Shown here one piece after another: positions 11,226 through 23,593 of a DNA stretch of 64,000 nt. This DNA comes from Solicoccozyma terricola (lineage: Eukaryota > Basidiomycota > Tremellomycetes > Filobasidiales > Piskurozymaceae). The notes under the pieces are model-generated. The model saw only the letters and a list, made by a program, of their open reading frames with translations. It did not search any database and was not told the DNA's origin. The translations under genes were made by a program, and so were the position numbers. Every line of letters begins with the position of its first letter. Position 1 is the stretch's first letter. The stretch is taken from positions 498,689 through 562,688 of the forward strand of contig BCLD01000018.1 of assembly GCA_001600875.1 (NCBI GenBank), read 5' to 3'.

Positions 11226-12232
11226 ACCGTGATTGAAAGGATCCGACTGCGGGCGGCGTGGTGGTAGGTGGTGATGCTACGTGGGTTCAACCGGCCGCTG
11301 CCTTGTGCTGACTCTGCGTGGGTGTGGGAGCGGTGGTGGTGGAGAGGGTGTGGGTGGTGTGAGGTGTGGTGTTCTGTGTGGGTACGGGTGGGTGTGGTGT
11401 GACGAGGTGAGAAGTGGGAAGCTGGTGTGAGGAGAAGTGACAGCAGGTGAGGTGAGGTGAGAGGCCAAGGTGGGTGGGGAAGAGGGGAGACAAAATAAAA
11501 AGCGTTGGAAAGGAAGGAAGGAAGGGGGGGTGGGGGTATGGCGGTTTGACGGTTAAGAGGAGGTGGATCGGCAATACAGGCAAGGGAGAGCTGGAGAGCT
11601 GGAGGAGCTGGAAGAGCTGGAGGCTGGAGAGGGGGGGATGGAGCTGTTTGGGCGGTGAGCTGGGCGGGGGCTGGATGTTTTCACCAGAACCCGCGGATTT
11701 TATTACCGCATCCGGCGGGGGAGGGTGTGCCACGTCATGGTTTGGGGGTGATAAGAGAGCCACGTCATTGTTTCTACCCCCATTCCCCCACACCACCCAT
11801 CCCCAGCGGCACACTCGGCCCATCGGCGATAACATCCACCCCACGTCACCCACCCCTCCTCCCTCTCATCACGTGTCATTCCATTCTCCCTCTCCCAACC
11901 CTTCTTCCCCCTCCCCCCCTTCGACCACCCCACACATCGTTATTCATATCCCACCCACCCCCCACCTCCTTCTCTACCACTTAACAACGTGAGTTCTAGT
12001 GGTACCATGATGCAACTGGATGGATTGGATGAGGAGACGATGGGAGACGGGAGGAGTATAGGTACTGATCTGTCGTTTCACACCCATCTCTCTCTGTGTC
12101 TTTACCAACAGTGCGGAAGAAGACTAAACAACCACAAAGTACGTCTCCCCCTTCCCATCCCACTCGCTCAAGCCAACCACTGACCACACCCCACCTCACT
12201 CAACCCACCACCTCCCCCACCCAACCAACAGA
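11226..12232. promoter_or_regulatory. Divergent promoter region between HMG gene and eS12
   Basis: A 1-kb region. It holds GAGCTG-type minisatellite units (about 11586-11635), CACGTCA at 11731, 11761 and 11842, CACGTG at 11870, and a long C/T-rich stretch (11770-11990) typical of ribosomal-protein promoters. GTGAGT at 11995 with CAG at about 12111, and a later CAG just before the ATG, suggest 5'UTR introns of the eS12 transcript. Confidence 0.55.
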
Positions 12233-12887
12233 ATGTCTGACGCTAACTCCGATATCGTCTCCAACTCCGGAGCTGCTGATGCCCCAGTTGAGGAAGTTGA
12301 GGTTGCTGCCAACGCTGGTGGTGAGACTGCCATGAGTGTCGAGGATGCTCTGCAAGAGGTTTTGAAGGTGGGTTTTGGGGGAGAGGGAGGGGTTGACATG
12401 GGGGAATAGGGAATTGACGGGATTTTTCTTTTTCTTTTTCTGTTTTTTTTCTTTCCCTTTTCCTTCTGATCCTTGCTCATAGAATGCCCTCGTTCATGAT
12501 GGTCTTGCTCGTGGTCTTCGAGAGTGTGCAAAGGCACTTGATAAGCGTCAAGCTCATCTTTGTGTCTTGGTTGAGACCTGCACTGAGGGTAAGTTTTTTT
12601 TTTTTTGGGTTCCCAAAATCAATACCGTAAAACGCATCATCACTAATCCTCCCATCTCTTCCACAGCTGAATACATCAAGCTCATCGAAGCTCTTTGCGC
12701 TGAACACAACATCAACCTCATCAAAGTATCTGACGCCAAGGTCCTCGGTACATGGTCTGGATTGGCTAAGATTGACCGAGAGGGTAACGCACGTAAGGTC
12801 GTTGGATGCTCTTGTGTCGTAGTCAAGGATTACGGACAGGAGAGCCAGGGTTTGAACGTCCTTTTGGAGTACTTCAAGAGCCGATAA
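12233..12887 (+). CDS. RPS12: 40S ribosomal protein eS12
   Basis: Small-subunit ribosomal protein eS12. The start ATG at 12233 follows directly after a CAG, probably the end of a 5'UTR intron. Coding exons are 12233-12367, 12483-12588 and 12667-12887; introns 12368-12482 and 12589-12666 have GTGGGT and GTAAGT donors. The protein has an acidic Ala/Val-rich start, then [48 protein letters not shown] and [11 protein letters not shown], all diagnostic of the family, and ends EYFKSR. The length of about 153 aa fits the fungal norm. The C/T-rich upstream region with CACGTCA elements agrees with a highly expressed gene. The assignment is secure. Confidence 0.97.
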
Positions 12888-13869
12888 ACGGGTTTATTAG
12901 AGTGAGTGAGGGGTTTTTTTTTTTTTGGTTATCCTTCCCCCCCTACGGGTCGCCTCCCACTTCCCTATATACACACCCACTACTCCGCCGTACCGCCGTC
13001 TCTACCTACCCCTCTCCTTCTGATGATCGTGGAACTCCCTCTTCGTCAATCACCATGTTCGAAAATTCCTAGGAATCGAACCTATCCCTCTTCGGAGGGA
13101 CAATCCAATACGTCTGAAAAAAATACCTACCCCCTTTTCTCTTCTTTGACGTTTTTCGTTTTTCGTATTCCGATTCGAAGGCTGATTGTGATTTGCATCC
13201 TTGGTCTTCGTTCGATAGATTGCCTTAAAAGGTCTCTTTCGTTTTGTGGAAACGTTGGGACGTTCACTCGTTTTTTCAACAAATCTTCCTCTCTTCGATC
13301 CCTTTTTTAAACAGTCAAACCTTTGTCGCTTCCTTTCTCTCATGTAACCTACCTATCTTTGCTTGGACCTTGCACTTCGCATTGAAACCCGGCTGATCGA
13401 TATGCTCATGGAGTTGTTGGAATGATGTTTTCTGCTGCCCCGACGCCCCCACGCGCCGGCTGGGGTTTGGGATGATGACGACAGCAAATTAAAACCCCAG
13501 AGACGCGTCACGTGGCTAACGTCGCCTCGTCGACCCATAGAACGTTTCAGAGTCTCATCGTCATCCCCCCGCCCCAATCTACTACCCATCCATACCATTC
13601 ACACCTACCATCTCACAAACATACATCACGACCCATCGTCACATCTCAATATCCGGATCCGGTCTCTCCTTTCCAATTCCCTTGGATCATACACGCGGGC
13701 TCAATTCGTAGCTCGACGATCTATCTCCGTGTAGATCTTGTATAATACTCGACGCCGAGTCTTCATGCTTGTCACATCGACATCTTCTGGCTACCAATAG
13801 CCCCCTCATTTCCATCACGAAAGTAGATATAGATTGTAAGGAAAGAACGAGTGGAAGGGGTTGAGAAAG
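12888..13869. other. Intergenic: eS12 3' region and lipin promoter
   Basis: A 982-bp spacer between two plus-strand genes. It has T-runs near 12915 and pyrimidine-rich stretches, and CACGTG at 13509-13514 about 360 bp before the lipin start. Possible 5'UTR of lipin. No RNA gene or conserved frame recognised. Confidence 0.5.
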
Positions 13870-16800
13870 ATGCAGTATTTGTCAAGAGCTTACCAGTATT
13901 GTAAGCACTTGGAGAGAAATATGAACAACCGCGCTACATCGTATATATGACTTACCCCCGATGGTACATTCTTCAGATTCTGGTATTAATCCTGCAACTT
14001 TGACGGGTGCTATCGATGTCATCGTCGTGAAGAGGTTAGATGAGGTGAGAAGTGCCCAAAACGCCGCCAAAAGTCCCAAGTTTCAAACCGGGCCTATTAC
14101 TCACCATCATTTCTTCCCCAATTGTTTCCATCTCATCGCAGAACGGTGAAACTGTATACAGTAGCTCACCTTTCCATGTCCGTTTCGGAAAGTTACAAGT
14201 CCTACGTGCTGGAGAGAAAAAAGTGTGTAATCGATCGTATCTGTTTTTCGTCCCCCTTCAACACAGCTGACCCCTTCTGAACCCGTCGCTAAAACCTCAG
14301 GTCACCCTTCACCTCCCTAATAACCTCCCAGAACCACATCAAGCGCCGTTCTGGATGAAAGTAGGTGAAGCAGGTGAAGCTTTCTTCGTGGTAGAAACGG
14401 ATGATGAAGTGCCAGAAGAACTTCAAACGAGTCCTGTGATTAGTGCAGCAGATGTGAGTGTGGAGGGGTTTCCTTTGCAATCCTCCTCGTCCTCGTCCTA
14501 CGATGGCTGAGGCGATTCGACGTATTCGAACAGGCGGAAATCGAACAACTACCTCCACCTACCGACGAAGAATTCACGAATAGACATCCAGAACCAGATA
14601 ATGACATTGGAGAAGAAATTCTAACCAAGGAACCTTTCGGTGCAAAGGATGGGAAGAAGCTTGAGAATGGGCAAAAGGTTGTGCAGTTGGATGATGCTCA
14701 TCTTGTGAGTTCTCGCTTGTGCGCCGAGGAAAAAAAACAGTTGGTACAAGCTGATAATTTATAATTTGTCGATGTAGGACCCGACTTTCCTCGATCTTAA
14801 CGCCGTAACCAACAGTGGGGAGAAAGCAGATGAAGCGATGACATCACAAGATCACGATGAGGCTCATACATCTACCTCTCAAACATCTTCCCTCGCCTCT
14901 GCACCAGCTGCGATCATACATACCGCATCATCACTCCTACCCTCCTTCCTCCACCCAACTTCATCCTCGAAAGATGATAAGGAGGATCACATATCAAAGA
15001 CCTCGACGCCAAGACCTACCGAACTACCTCCCAACCCACTCATTCAGTCCTCGGATTCACCCGAACGGAAACATCATGCAGAGACTATGAAGCACTACGT
15101 ACGCGACCACAAGCGACGAGCATTAAAGAGGCTGTCTACATCGGAAGGAGGAGCGGATTCAGAGTTACCAAAGGTGAAACAGGGGGAAGGCGAGCCTCCG
15201 AATATCATATACAAGGATGGTGAGTGGCCCGGTCGGTGTCGCTGTCGTTGTGGATAGCTCGACGCTGAAGAGGAAAACCCTTGGATCATGTCGTAGACCT
15301 GGTCCTGGATATCGCAGGATATCATCAAGCCACCCGTGACAGCAGCGAAGAGCGGAGTGAAGAGCGTCCGAATACATCGCAAGGTCTCGGTGTAGAGGAG
15401 GAACGATCGCGATCCGAGACGCATCTCCATGACGAACACTTTGATCCAACTCGGCAGATTCTGGAGATGACAGCGGGTGGAGGGAGTAAGTGTCATGTTT
15501 GAAGTTCTTGACAAACGGTCGCTAACGCCCCGCCCCCTTTTGCCGCAGAGCAAGGCAAGGCACATCTCATCGCTTTTGCGCAGGACCTCTTGGCAAGTGC
15601 TGGATCATCAGCGAGCAACTTGGCCGGCGATTGGGCAACGAGTGGACCTAGCGAAGCCAAGGCGGATAAAAACGCGTCGAGCTCGCAACAAGCAGTCATT
15701 CAAGAGATCGAGCGGCGATTCAGCCAGTTGGATCTCACGGACCACTCTGGTAAACGACCGAAACCGAGATCGAAGTTGATCGTCGAGGAGGATCGCAGAA
15801 GAGGCGCATCAGAACCTCCTCCGGAGATGTCCGATATTGAGACGTCCAACGGTGACCATCCCTTACCGTCATACGCGCCATCAGACTACACTTGGGAATG
15901 GGGAGGCTTCCCGATGAAGACGCCGTTACCTCGAGGGCAGCCATTCTTCGAGGAGCCGCCGCATCAGGATGAGGAATCTCCAGAACACAACGACGTTGAG
16001 GCGCTGCGTCACTCCTTGGAAACGACTGGATTGGAGAGGAGAAGCTCAGAACCATCAGTAGGAGATCGTACCGTCTCTCTCAATGACGACGTTGATGAAT
16101 CAGGTCGACCCGGAATACCGCGCGTCGCGACTGAGCCTGCAAAATCGGCCAAGGACCACCCTAGCGAGTACATGAATGCTCTAGCTCAACCGCTTGGCCG
16201 ACCAGGACGACTCAAGAACGATGAAGACGATCCCTACAAGTTTGTGCTCGACATGGGTCACGCTACTCATACGTTCGAGATGAGCATCGGTGACGCCACG
16301 AGTGACGACAAAAAGGGCATGCAGGTGAGGAAGAGAAACCGATATGTGACAAGTGGATTCACTGGGCTGAAGTTACGACCACAGCGATCCGGTACGAGGG
16401 TAACATTCCAGCGATTCATCGAAGACAACAAGCTCGTAGAATCACCCGATCTCGTTCTTCATTTCGAGTCATTGTCAGTGTCAGATAATACAGGTCAGAT
16501 GATCAAAGCCCACCTGCTGATGGACATTCACTCTCATAGCGACCTTACTTGGCAGAACGCTGCACCCGTCTTGGCATCCCTAATCATCTACCGCAAGTCA
16601 CTGTTACCCCCTACAGGGACACCACAGTCGAGTCAAGTCATGCCATCGCTGTCCGATATCGGAGTCGCGACAGGTGACGTTCCGCCTGCCTCGAGCAAGG
16701 GCTATGGCTGGTCCCGATGGTGGAGGCGCAACCCGGCATCCGCAACATCCTCTTTGCCATTGTCCCAGGTAGAACCGACGATGGCGGCCCCTGCAAACAC

Positions 16801-18556
16801 GGCACCTCAGACCGCCGCAAGTACGGGCAGCGCAATTCCTCCCCCGGCTACTGAAGTGAGTATTCTCGCAGGCTTTGCCTTGGCGTTTCGCTGACATGCG
16901 GACATTCTAGCAATCTACCCCGCCAAACGACGAGCCTCACAAGGTCTACTACGCAAAGACGCTGCGGTTGACGTCGGATCAGCTTGTGAGTTCGGCATAC
17001 CAATCCAACGTGTGTGTGCCGTTTCACTGACAATACTTTTTTGCAGAAACAACTCCAGCTGAACGACGGGGCAAATACCATCACCTTCTCTGTCACCTCG
17101 TCCTACTCTGGGCAGGCATCCTGCACTGCCCGTATCTTCCTCTGGGATGAAAGCGACCAAGTGGTCATCTCTGACATCGATGGGACCATCACCAAGTGCG
17201 TTATACTCGCAATGCGGATGAGAAACGATCGCGCACTACTGATTTTCTCTCATGTTCAGATCGGACGCTCTTGGTCACGTTTTCGCGGCAATTGGCCGCG
17301 ATTGGACTCATTTAGGTGTAGCCAAGCTCTACACCGACATCACCAACAACGGCTATAAGATCATGTACCTAACGTCTCGAGCCATTGGACAAGCAGACTC
17401 CACGAGGGACTACTTGAAGGGTATTCATCAGGGCAATTATCAGCTACCTGATGGCCCTGTCATCATGAGTCCTGACCGTCTTATGGCTTCGTTACATCGG
17501 TAAGTACGCGGTGACGTTTTGCTCTCGCGATGCGGAGATGCCTAATTTTCATTCCCGATCGCAGCGAGGTTATCATGCGGAAACCTGAGCTGTTCAAGAT
17601 GGCTTGTTTACGAGACATTCAACGGCTTTTTGGTCGTAACGCATTCTATGCCGGTTTTGGCAATCGTATCACGGACGCCATGTCATACCGCAGTGTCAAC
17701 GTGCCTAGCTCCCGTATCTTCACAATCGATTCGGGTGGGGAAGTCAAGATGGAGCTCCTGGAGCTTGCGGGTTACAAGTCTTCGTGAGTGCAAGTAGGGC
17801 CTTCCTCTTGCGAGCTGCGCCTATAACTTAAATTTCTCTTCGCACCAATCTTAGGTACATTCATATGGTGAGAGTCGGAGCGGTTGTCTGCAGGTGACCT
17901 TGTGACCTAACATTCCAACTTGCCATCCCCTTCCTCAGACCGACCTAGTCGATCAGATGTTCCCTCCTATTCATCGGAAATTCGCACCCGAGTTCACCGA
18001 TTTCAACTACTGGCGAGAAGCTATTCCGGATATTCCTATTCCGGATCTCTCACCACCGTCGCCTGCGCTCAGTGCGCGATCCGACGGCTCAGGCCGTCTG
18101 AGTGTTTTGCGTAATCTGACGACTGGTATCGGTCGAAGGGCCTCCAGACAGTCGGTTACCTCGTCACCTGGAATCCAGCCAACAAAGCACACCACCTACT
18201 TCTCCTCCCGGCCAAGTTCTCCACTCGTCGGCCCTGCCCTCACTGCGGGACCAGATACCGATATTCTTTCCGAGGACGAGGACTTTTGGGACGATCGGAG
18301 GACACGCCAAGGTAGTGGTAGCATGCCAGGATCTCTACCCGGTTCCTTTGACGACCGGGCGGATTACCTAGCAGATGACTACTTTGATCGTAAGGACGAG
18401 CGCTCAGGTGGCGATTACGATCAATTGAATAATGAGGAACAATATGAGGCTGCTGGGACACCCGATGCGGCGATGGATCAGCAGTCGGATGAAGACGATG
18501 ATGAGCTTGGTATGTTTGAGGAGGACTTGGAGCAGATGAGTAAAGTGCCGTTCTGA
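13870..18556 (+). CDS. PAH1: Lipin-type phosphatidate phosphatase (Pah1/Ned1)
   Basis: Magnesium-dependent phosphatidate phosphatase, which makes diacylglycerol for lipid synthesis and controls nuclear-membrane growth. Fourteen exons sum to 3,756 nt (1,251 aa). The N-LIP domain starts at the first Met ([43 protein letters not shown]). The long middle is Ser/Pro/acidic and probably phospho-regulated. The C-terminal HAD-like domain runs from about 16911: [20 protein letters not shown] carries the catalytic DxDxT at the end of exon 17047-17195, followed by [27 protein letters not shown] and [13 protein letters not shown] 13-nt micro-exon (17855-17867) encodes part of SYIHM, followed by [10 protein letters not shown], which is invariant in lipins. 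The tail is acidic and ends at TGA 18554-18556. No key residue is missing. Confidence 0.96.
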
Positions 18557-18848
18557 GTCTCGGAGGGGCGCTGCATGTCCCCCTTCCCAAGACTGTGTTG
18601 GGATGCGGTACATTTGCTTGTAAATGAAGTTGCATATTGCATTTTACTGTGGGTGGGTGGCAAATGGCGACAGAGGGAGGCGCGAGTGGCAATCAAGCGG
18701 ATGGAGAGACAGCCACCTCGGGTGGTATGGTAACAATCCGCAGAACAGCATCCATCGTCATCATCACCATCAACATCACCATCGACACCTAGTGAGAGCA
18801 GGCCACATCACCCAGGTGGTGTCTGACGATTCACAGTCTTAATCCATC

Positions 18849-19957
18849 ATGAAGTCAACTCTCATCCTCGCTGCTTCGGGTGAGTGTTCCTCGCGGGGCT
18901 TGCCAATGCATCCCCCCCCTTTTAACCCTCTGCATGACGTTTGACCCTGTTCCCTCCCACTCAGCGATCATACTATCCTCTGTAAACGCCATCGTCATCC
19001 CACCTCCCGACATCTTTGATCGACTTCCCGATGTTCCACATTTCAAACCTCTTCCACAAGGTCTTGATCGCGCTCATCGCGGCAAGGTCTTTGCTCCCGC
19101 TCGATTGATGTACGAGCACGATCTTGAGGAAGCCTCTCATACCAAGAAGCCATGCACTGGGAAATCCAAGGGATACGGTATGGGACCGTTCGCTACTTCC
19201 TCTTCTCGATACATCTCCGACTTGTTGGAGAAGTATGGATTGGGATTCAAGCCGTCCTCGCCTAACCCATTTACCACCGATGACACTAAAGAGGAACTGG
19301 AGGAAGGACGATCCGACTTTTCAATCCTTCCTCATCATGGACAATTCGACCAACCCTCACATCTCTATGAGTTACATGGGAACGCACTCCAATCGATTGA
19401 CGAATGGCTCGAGCACGTCAAGATGCGACACTCTAAAGTGATTGGATCTCACACATTTAGTGATATCAAAGGTTACACTGTCGTCGCGAATGTAGGAGGC
19501 GAACATGTGCACACATATCACAGACACGGTGTACACGGAGGGATGGGTAGATACAGAAAGCAAGCTGGGTGTCTTGCAGGAAGGTTTGTGATGTTTTCTG
19601 CGATCACCAACCAATATTGTGCGCTAACCATTCCTCACGTTTTGTTGTTTTCCCTTTTTTTTTTTTTTTTTTTTTTTCGTTTGCAGACTATCTCGCGCTC
19701 TTCGATCTCTAAAACCGACTGAAGCCTTCCTGGTCACATTCACCATCGGTGCCGGTATCGGTGCTCTTGCGCGCATTCTCATCCTATTCTTCGTCCTTAT
19801 CAGGCGCTCCCACCAGCATCTCAACTCTCCACCTGCCCTAAGTGATCACAGGAGGAGTAACGATGAAGAGAGGGATGCGACGCTGCCAGCTTACAGTGAA
19901 GTAGTGAAAGAGAAGGGTGAGGAGGCGTCGGAGATCGTGCCGGAGAAGGCCCCTTGA
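18849..19957 (+). CDS. Predicted single-span membrane protein with His-rich ectodomain, family not recognised
   Basis: Three exons (18849-18879, 18965-19583, 19687-19957) sum to 307 codons (306 aa). A signal peptide is visible (MKSTLILAASAIILSSVNA). The lumenal or extracellular part is rich in His, Pro and Tyr, with few Cys (KKPCTGKSKG, KQAGCLAGR). One hydrophobic helix near residue 230 (AFLVTFTIGAGIGAL, then ILILFFVLI) is followed by RR and a cytosolic tail of about 60 residues containing SPPAL and LPAYSEVV, which resembles PY-type ligase-binding motifs. The topology would be type I. The second intron (19584-19686) carries a T run of more than 20. It lies between lipin and the pectinesterase on the same strand, with no evident functional link. 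I do not recognise a family; a lineage-specific fungal membrane protein or ubiquitin-ligase adaptor is conceivable. Confidence 0.75.
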
Positions 19958-20478
19958 GCTCTTTGACAGGATCGTCTTTAGTATTGCTTGCTTCAACGTG
20001 ATATGTTGTAACCCCTCCATTCCTCACCCGTTGTTTTTCCCAAGTTGTTTATTTCAATTCTCCTGCGGTTCCACCTGCCTGTTCGAGTTCAGTTTGTAGT
20101 TCCGCATTCGGGTTCTTATTTTTCACTAAATTCGCCACTGGTGGCTAGTTCGATCGCACGGTACCTGTGTCTGTCTTGCTATTCATACGAACGGATAAGC
20201 CTCGGACCGTCTCACTGGTATCCTTAGATCGATGTCACCTTGCAGCTGCGGTGGAGGTCAGATGGGAAAGGGGTTATGCTGAGTGACGCTATCGATTTCG
20301 CTCATTACCGAACCCACCCCGGCCCGTCAAACGCCGTCAGACACATTTTCTAACCCATTTGCACAGATGATGGTAAACAGCAGGCTTCCCCATATATGGC
20401 AGGTCCTAAATCGAGCATGGCATCCCAGAACATCCTGTGCGAATTTAATTCGGTTCATCAGTTGCGAACGAAGCAACC
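19958..20478. other. Intergenic: promoter region of the pectinesterase
   Basis: A 521-bp spacer between two plus-strand genes. No motif, repeat or RNA gene was recognised. Confidence 0.45.
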
Positions 20479-22167
20479 ATGCGTATCACTACCACATATA
20501 TCACGCTGTTCGCCACTGCCGTCGCAGTGAATGCCACAAACACCACCTGGTCATGGTGTCAGTATCCCAAGGCGCAAGGCCAGCAACTCACTGGTTGCCC
20601 GAGTGGTACTGTCTATGTCAGCCAGACTGACCCGCAAGCAGGGTTCGGAACGATCCAGGATGCTATCGAGAGCCTGTAAGTAAAGTGCAGATTCATATTC
20701 TCAGGCACACTGACGCATTTTATTGCTCGTTGATATAGTCCAAACGATAAGTGAGAGATATCTTCGGGCGTATCATTTATGACCTTTAATCTCATACGCA
20801 ACTTTGCTTGCAGCTCCCCACAGGTGGTCCTCATTGGCGGGGGCAACTATCACGAAGTCGTCAATGTCACTCGTCAGGGTCCGCTGACGTTGCTGGTAGG
20901 TAAAGCCGTCTGATCAGTTGATCTCTGTTGTGTTAATGGTGCACTCTCAGGGTATCACCGAGCATCCTGAGAATTGGGAAATGAACCAAGTCAACCTTTG
21001 GAACAGTTCCTATATCAACCAGACTTCCCAGACGGCGGGCCAGGACAATGCTGATGCTGTGGTCCTCACGGTATCCCCGAACAGAGCAGCTTCGTTGGTG
21101 GGCTCTGGACCACTAGGTGCACCGCTGCAGTCGCAGTTCGGAAATGTGGATTTCAAAGCATACAACCTCAATGTTGCTAATAGGGCTGTAAGCGAACCAA
21201 GTCAAGAATGCGTCCCAACAGAAGTCTGACGGCCAGTCAATCTCAGACGGTCAACGGTGTGGAATACAAGAAAGGCGACACCGGGCCATCCGCAGCCGTA
21301 TTCGTCGCATATGCCAACGCTTCCTTCTATTCGTGCTCTTTCTTCAGTTACCAAGATACCCTATATGTGGGCAGGAACGGCTCGGCCTTCTTCTATGGTG
21401 GCGAAGTGAGGGGTAGCACTGATTATTTGTATGGATTCGGAACGGCATGGTAAGCCACGTCGAAGACCGTGGAGGTACCTTGAGGTCCGACTGGTGTTCT
21501 CGTCCGCAGGTTCGAGAAGACTACGATGGCTAGTCGAGCTGCAGGCGGCGGACTTACTGCCTGGAAGGGTTCTACCCAGTGGTGTGAGTGGCGATTGGCT
21601 GACAGGTCTACCTTAACACCCCCCCCCCCCCCCCCNCCGGCGGCTAATGTCACTCGCTCTCAGATGGTCCCAACACATTTGGAGTATATCAAAACAACGG
21701 CAAGATCATCCAAGCCGTGGATGCTGAGAAGGATCTCAGTAAGTTTGAATCGTGCTTGACTTTTGAAGCATTGCTTTCATGTTGCTCATCGCTCGTGTAC
21801 AGCCCAAATGGTGGCACTCGGTCGCCCTTGGAACAATCAGAGTACTGCTGTTTACCAGAACACCTACATGGTACGTTCACATCCGGTCTACCAGTCTCAC
21901 TCTGGTACTGATCCCCGCCGCGTTCAGTCCGATATCGTCCTACCAGCCGGCTTCATCGTTTGGTCTGCCTCTGATCCTCGAGTCTTCCCCAACGTGACAC
22001 ATTTCGCAGAGTACAACAGTAAGGGTCCAGGATACGTCCCGTCCTCCAGGAACACCAGCCTGGAGACGATCCTCACGAAGAGCCAGGCGGAACAGTATAG
22101 TCTAGAGAGCGTATTCGGAGGACGCCCCTCTTGGATCGATTATGGTACGGCGCAGGGGCTTGCTTGA
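20479..22167 (+). CDS. Secreted pectinesterase (pectin methylesterase, CE8)
   Basis: Hydrolyses methyl esters of plant-cell-wall homogalacturonan outside the cell. Nine exons (20479-20675, 20739-20750, 20814-20895, 20951-21187, 21247-21449, 21510-21583, 21664-21738, 21803-21870, 21928-22167) sum to 396 codons. A signal peptide (MRITTTYITLFATAVAVNA) is followed by IESLPNDNSPQVVLIGGGNY. Family motifs include YQDTLYV (catalytic Asp of motif II), GSTDYLYGFGTAWF (the equivalent of GxxDFIFG, nucleophile Asp) and LGRPWN (substrate-binding Arg-Trp). The second exon is a 12-nt micro-exon. There are many N-glycosylation sequons. The intron 21584-21663 has a C run and one undetermined base at 21636, so its length is uncertain, but it is not coding. 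The product suggests a plant- or litter-associated lifestyle. Confidence 0.94.
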
Positions 22168-22263
22168 GACAGGGATCGGACAGAAGACGAAAGAAACAGT
22201 TTGGAGATAAACAGCTAGCTAGTTATAACAACACTCAAGCATAATCTCGTTCTTCGATATGCA

Positions 22264-23407
22264 TCATAATTTCGATTGACCGCGCTTCTTTTCTATTAGC
22301 AACTCATCCAGCCAGTTGCCAATGTACTTGTTTATCTCATCCGGCTTCTCCCAAAGTGCCCAGTGAGTGGTGTCCACCTGCTCGACGGTCAACAAACCGT
22401 CGCCAAAATGACGCTCCATTCCTTTCGACATGGCAGGCGGCAACGCTTGATCTCTCGTTGCTTGGATGAATAGTGTCGGCACCTTGATTTTCCCAGACCC
22501 ATCTGGAGCATCCGATGGAGGTAGTACCAACTCGTCTTTCCAATTCTGTTTCCTATTTCGGTAGTAGTTGAATGGAGCGTGTACCCCATGACGAGAGTAC
22601 ATCTCTACGTAGAAGTCCATTTCCTCCTTTGAGAGCAAATGCGTGTGCACGGTTGTTAGCGCGAGATCCAGGTCTAACCCGGTCTTCACACGAGCGGCAG
22701 CCTTGCCATCTGCTGTCAACCCATTGTATTCCGCGTTGAGCAGAGCCCATATACCTTCTCGCCCCTTCGCTTCAATGGCTTTCTCTAGTTCGTATTGGTT
22801 GAATTGCAGTTGATAGCGGAAATTCGGCAGAAGCTTGACTACATCCTCGACCGATCTATATGTCTGCGACACCGTCATGAACGGCGTGCAGACGGAGACC
22901 AGTCCCGTGAGAAACTGAGGGTGATATTGGGCTAAGCGGAAGACGATAGCCCCTCCCCAGTCGTGTCCAATAGCAATGATGGGATGCTTTGAAGTTTGTC
23001 CAGATTCTTTGACCACCTGCTTGACGAGAACGGCAAGGTCATCTGCCGCTCGCTTGAAGCCATAATATGCAATTTCCTTTGTAGGATCCTGGTCCCGAGG
23101 CGCATCGCTTAAGCCATAGCCAAGCACGTCTGGTGCAACGACCCGGTAGCCCAACTGGGATAAATATGGAATCTGGTACCTCCATCCAAAGGCGAGGTCA
23201 GGAAATCCATGAACGAGAAGCAGAGTCGCTCGTGGGGCCGACGAAGGTTCTGCCAGGTAGTAATCTGAGTCGCGGCGTCAGTCAACTACTGGGCGATGAC
23301 ATCGCCACCGAGGACTAGGTGTTCCGCTCACGATAACGCTGTCCATTGATCTCCACGAAACAGCTACGTGCTCGGCTATCTCCGTGTGGTCTCAATTTGT
23401 CTGGCAT
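22264..23407 (-). CDS. Epoxide-hydrolase-like alpha/beta hydrolase
   Basis: Two exons (23407-23332 and 23264-22264) give 358 aa. The start is the ATG at 23407 (MPDKLRPHGDSRARSCFVEI). The fold shows HGFPDLAFGWRYQIP (oxyanion HGxP), DVLGYGLSDAP and GHDWGGAIVFRLA. The nucleophile position is Asp rather than Ser, as in soluble epoxide hydrolases. A C-terminal HWALWEKPDEINKYI supplies the His, and LFIQATRDQALP lies in the acid-residue region. Substrate unknown; detoxification of epoxides or a secondary-metabolite role is likely. It is convergent with the pectinesterase (96 bp between stops) and followed on the same strand by the thioesterase gene. A haloalkane dehalogenase-like activity is a less likely alternative. 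Confidence 0.88.
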
Positions 23408-23593
23408 GATGTTGTCGATGGGGTAGATATCCATCGAGCAGCAGTGATGGTCGACACAGTTGATAACCGGAGCCACTCTTCGACTCTAACCGGGTTAGTC
23501 ACCATCGATCTCGCCACCGACCCGACCACCTCCCGGTCATGCCATGAACCAACGTATAGACAATATCATCCACCTCGCATCTATCTGCATAAT

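Noticed and set aside
11474..11992. 172-codon plus-strand open frame in the eS12/HMG promoter
   Set aside because: Low-complexity Trp/Gly then Pro/Ser composition, caused by G-rich and C-rich tracts; no family resemblance.
11997..12070. Possible C/D-box snoRNA in an eS12 upstream intron (ATGATGC...CTGAT)
   Set aside because: The C box is imperfect, there is no terminal stem, and no guide region was recognised.
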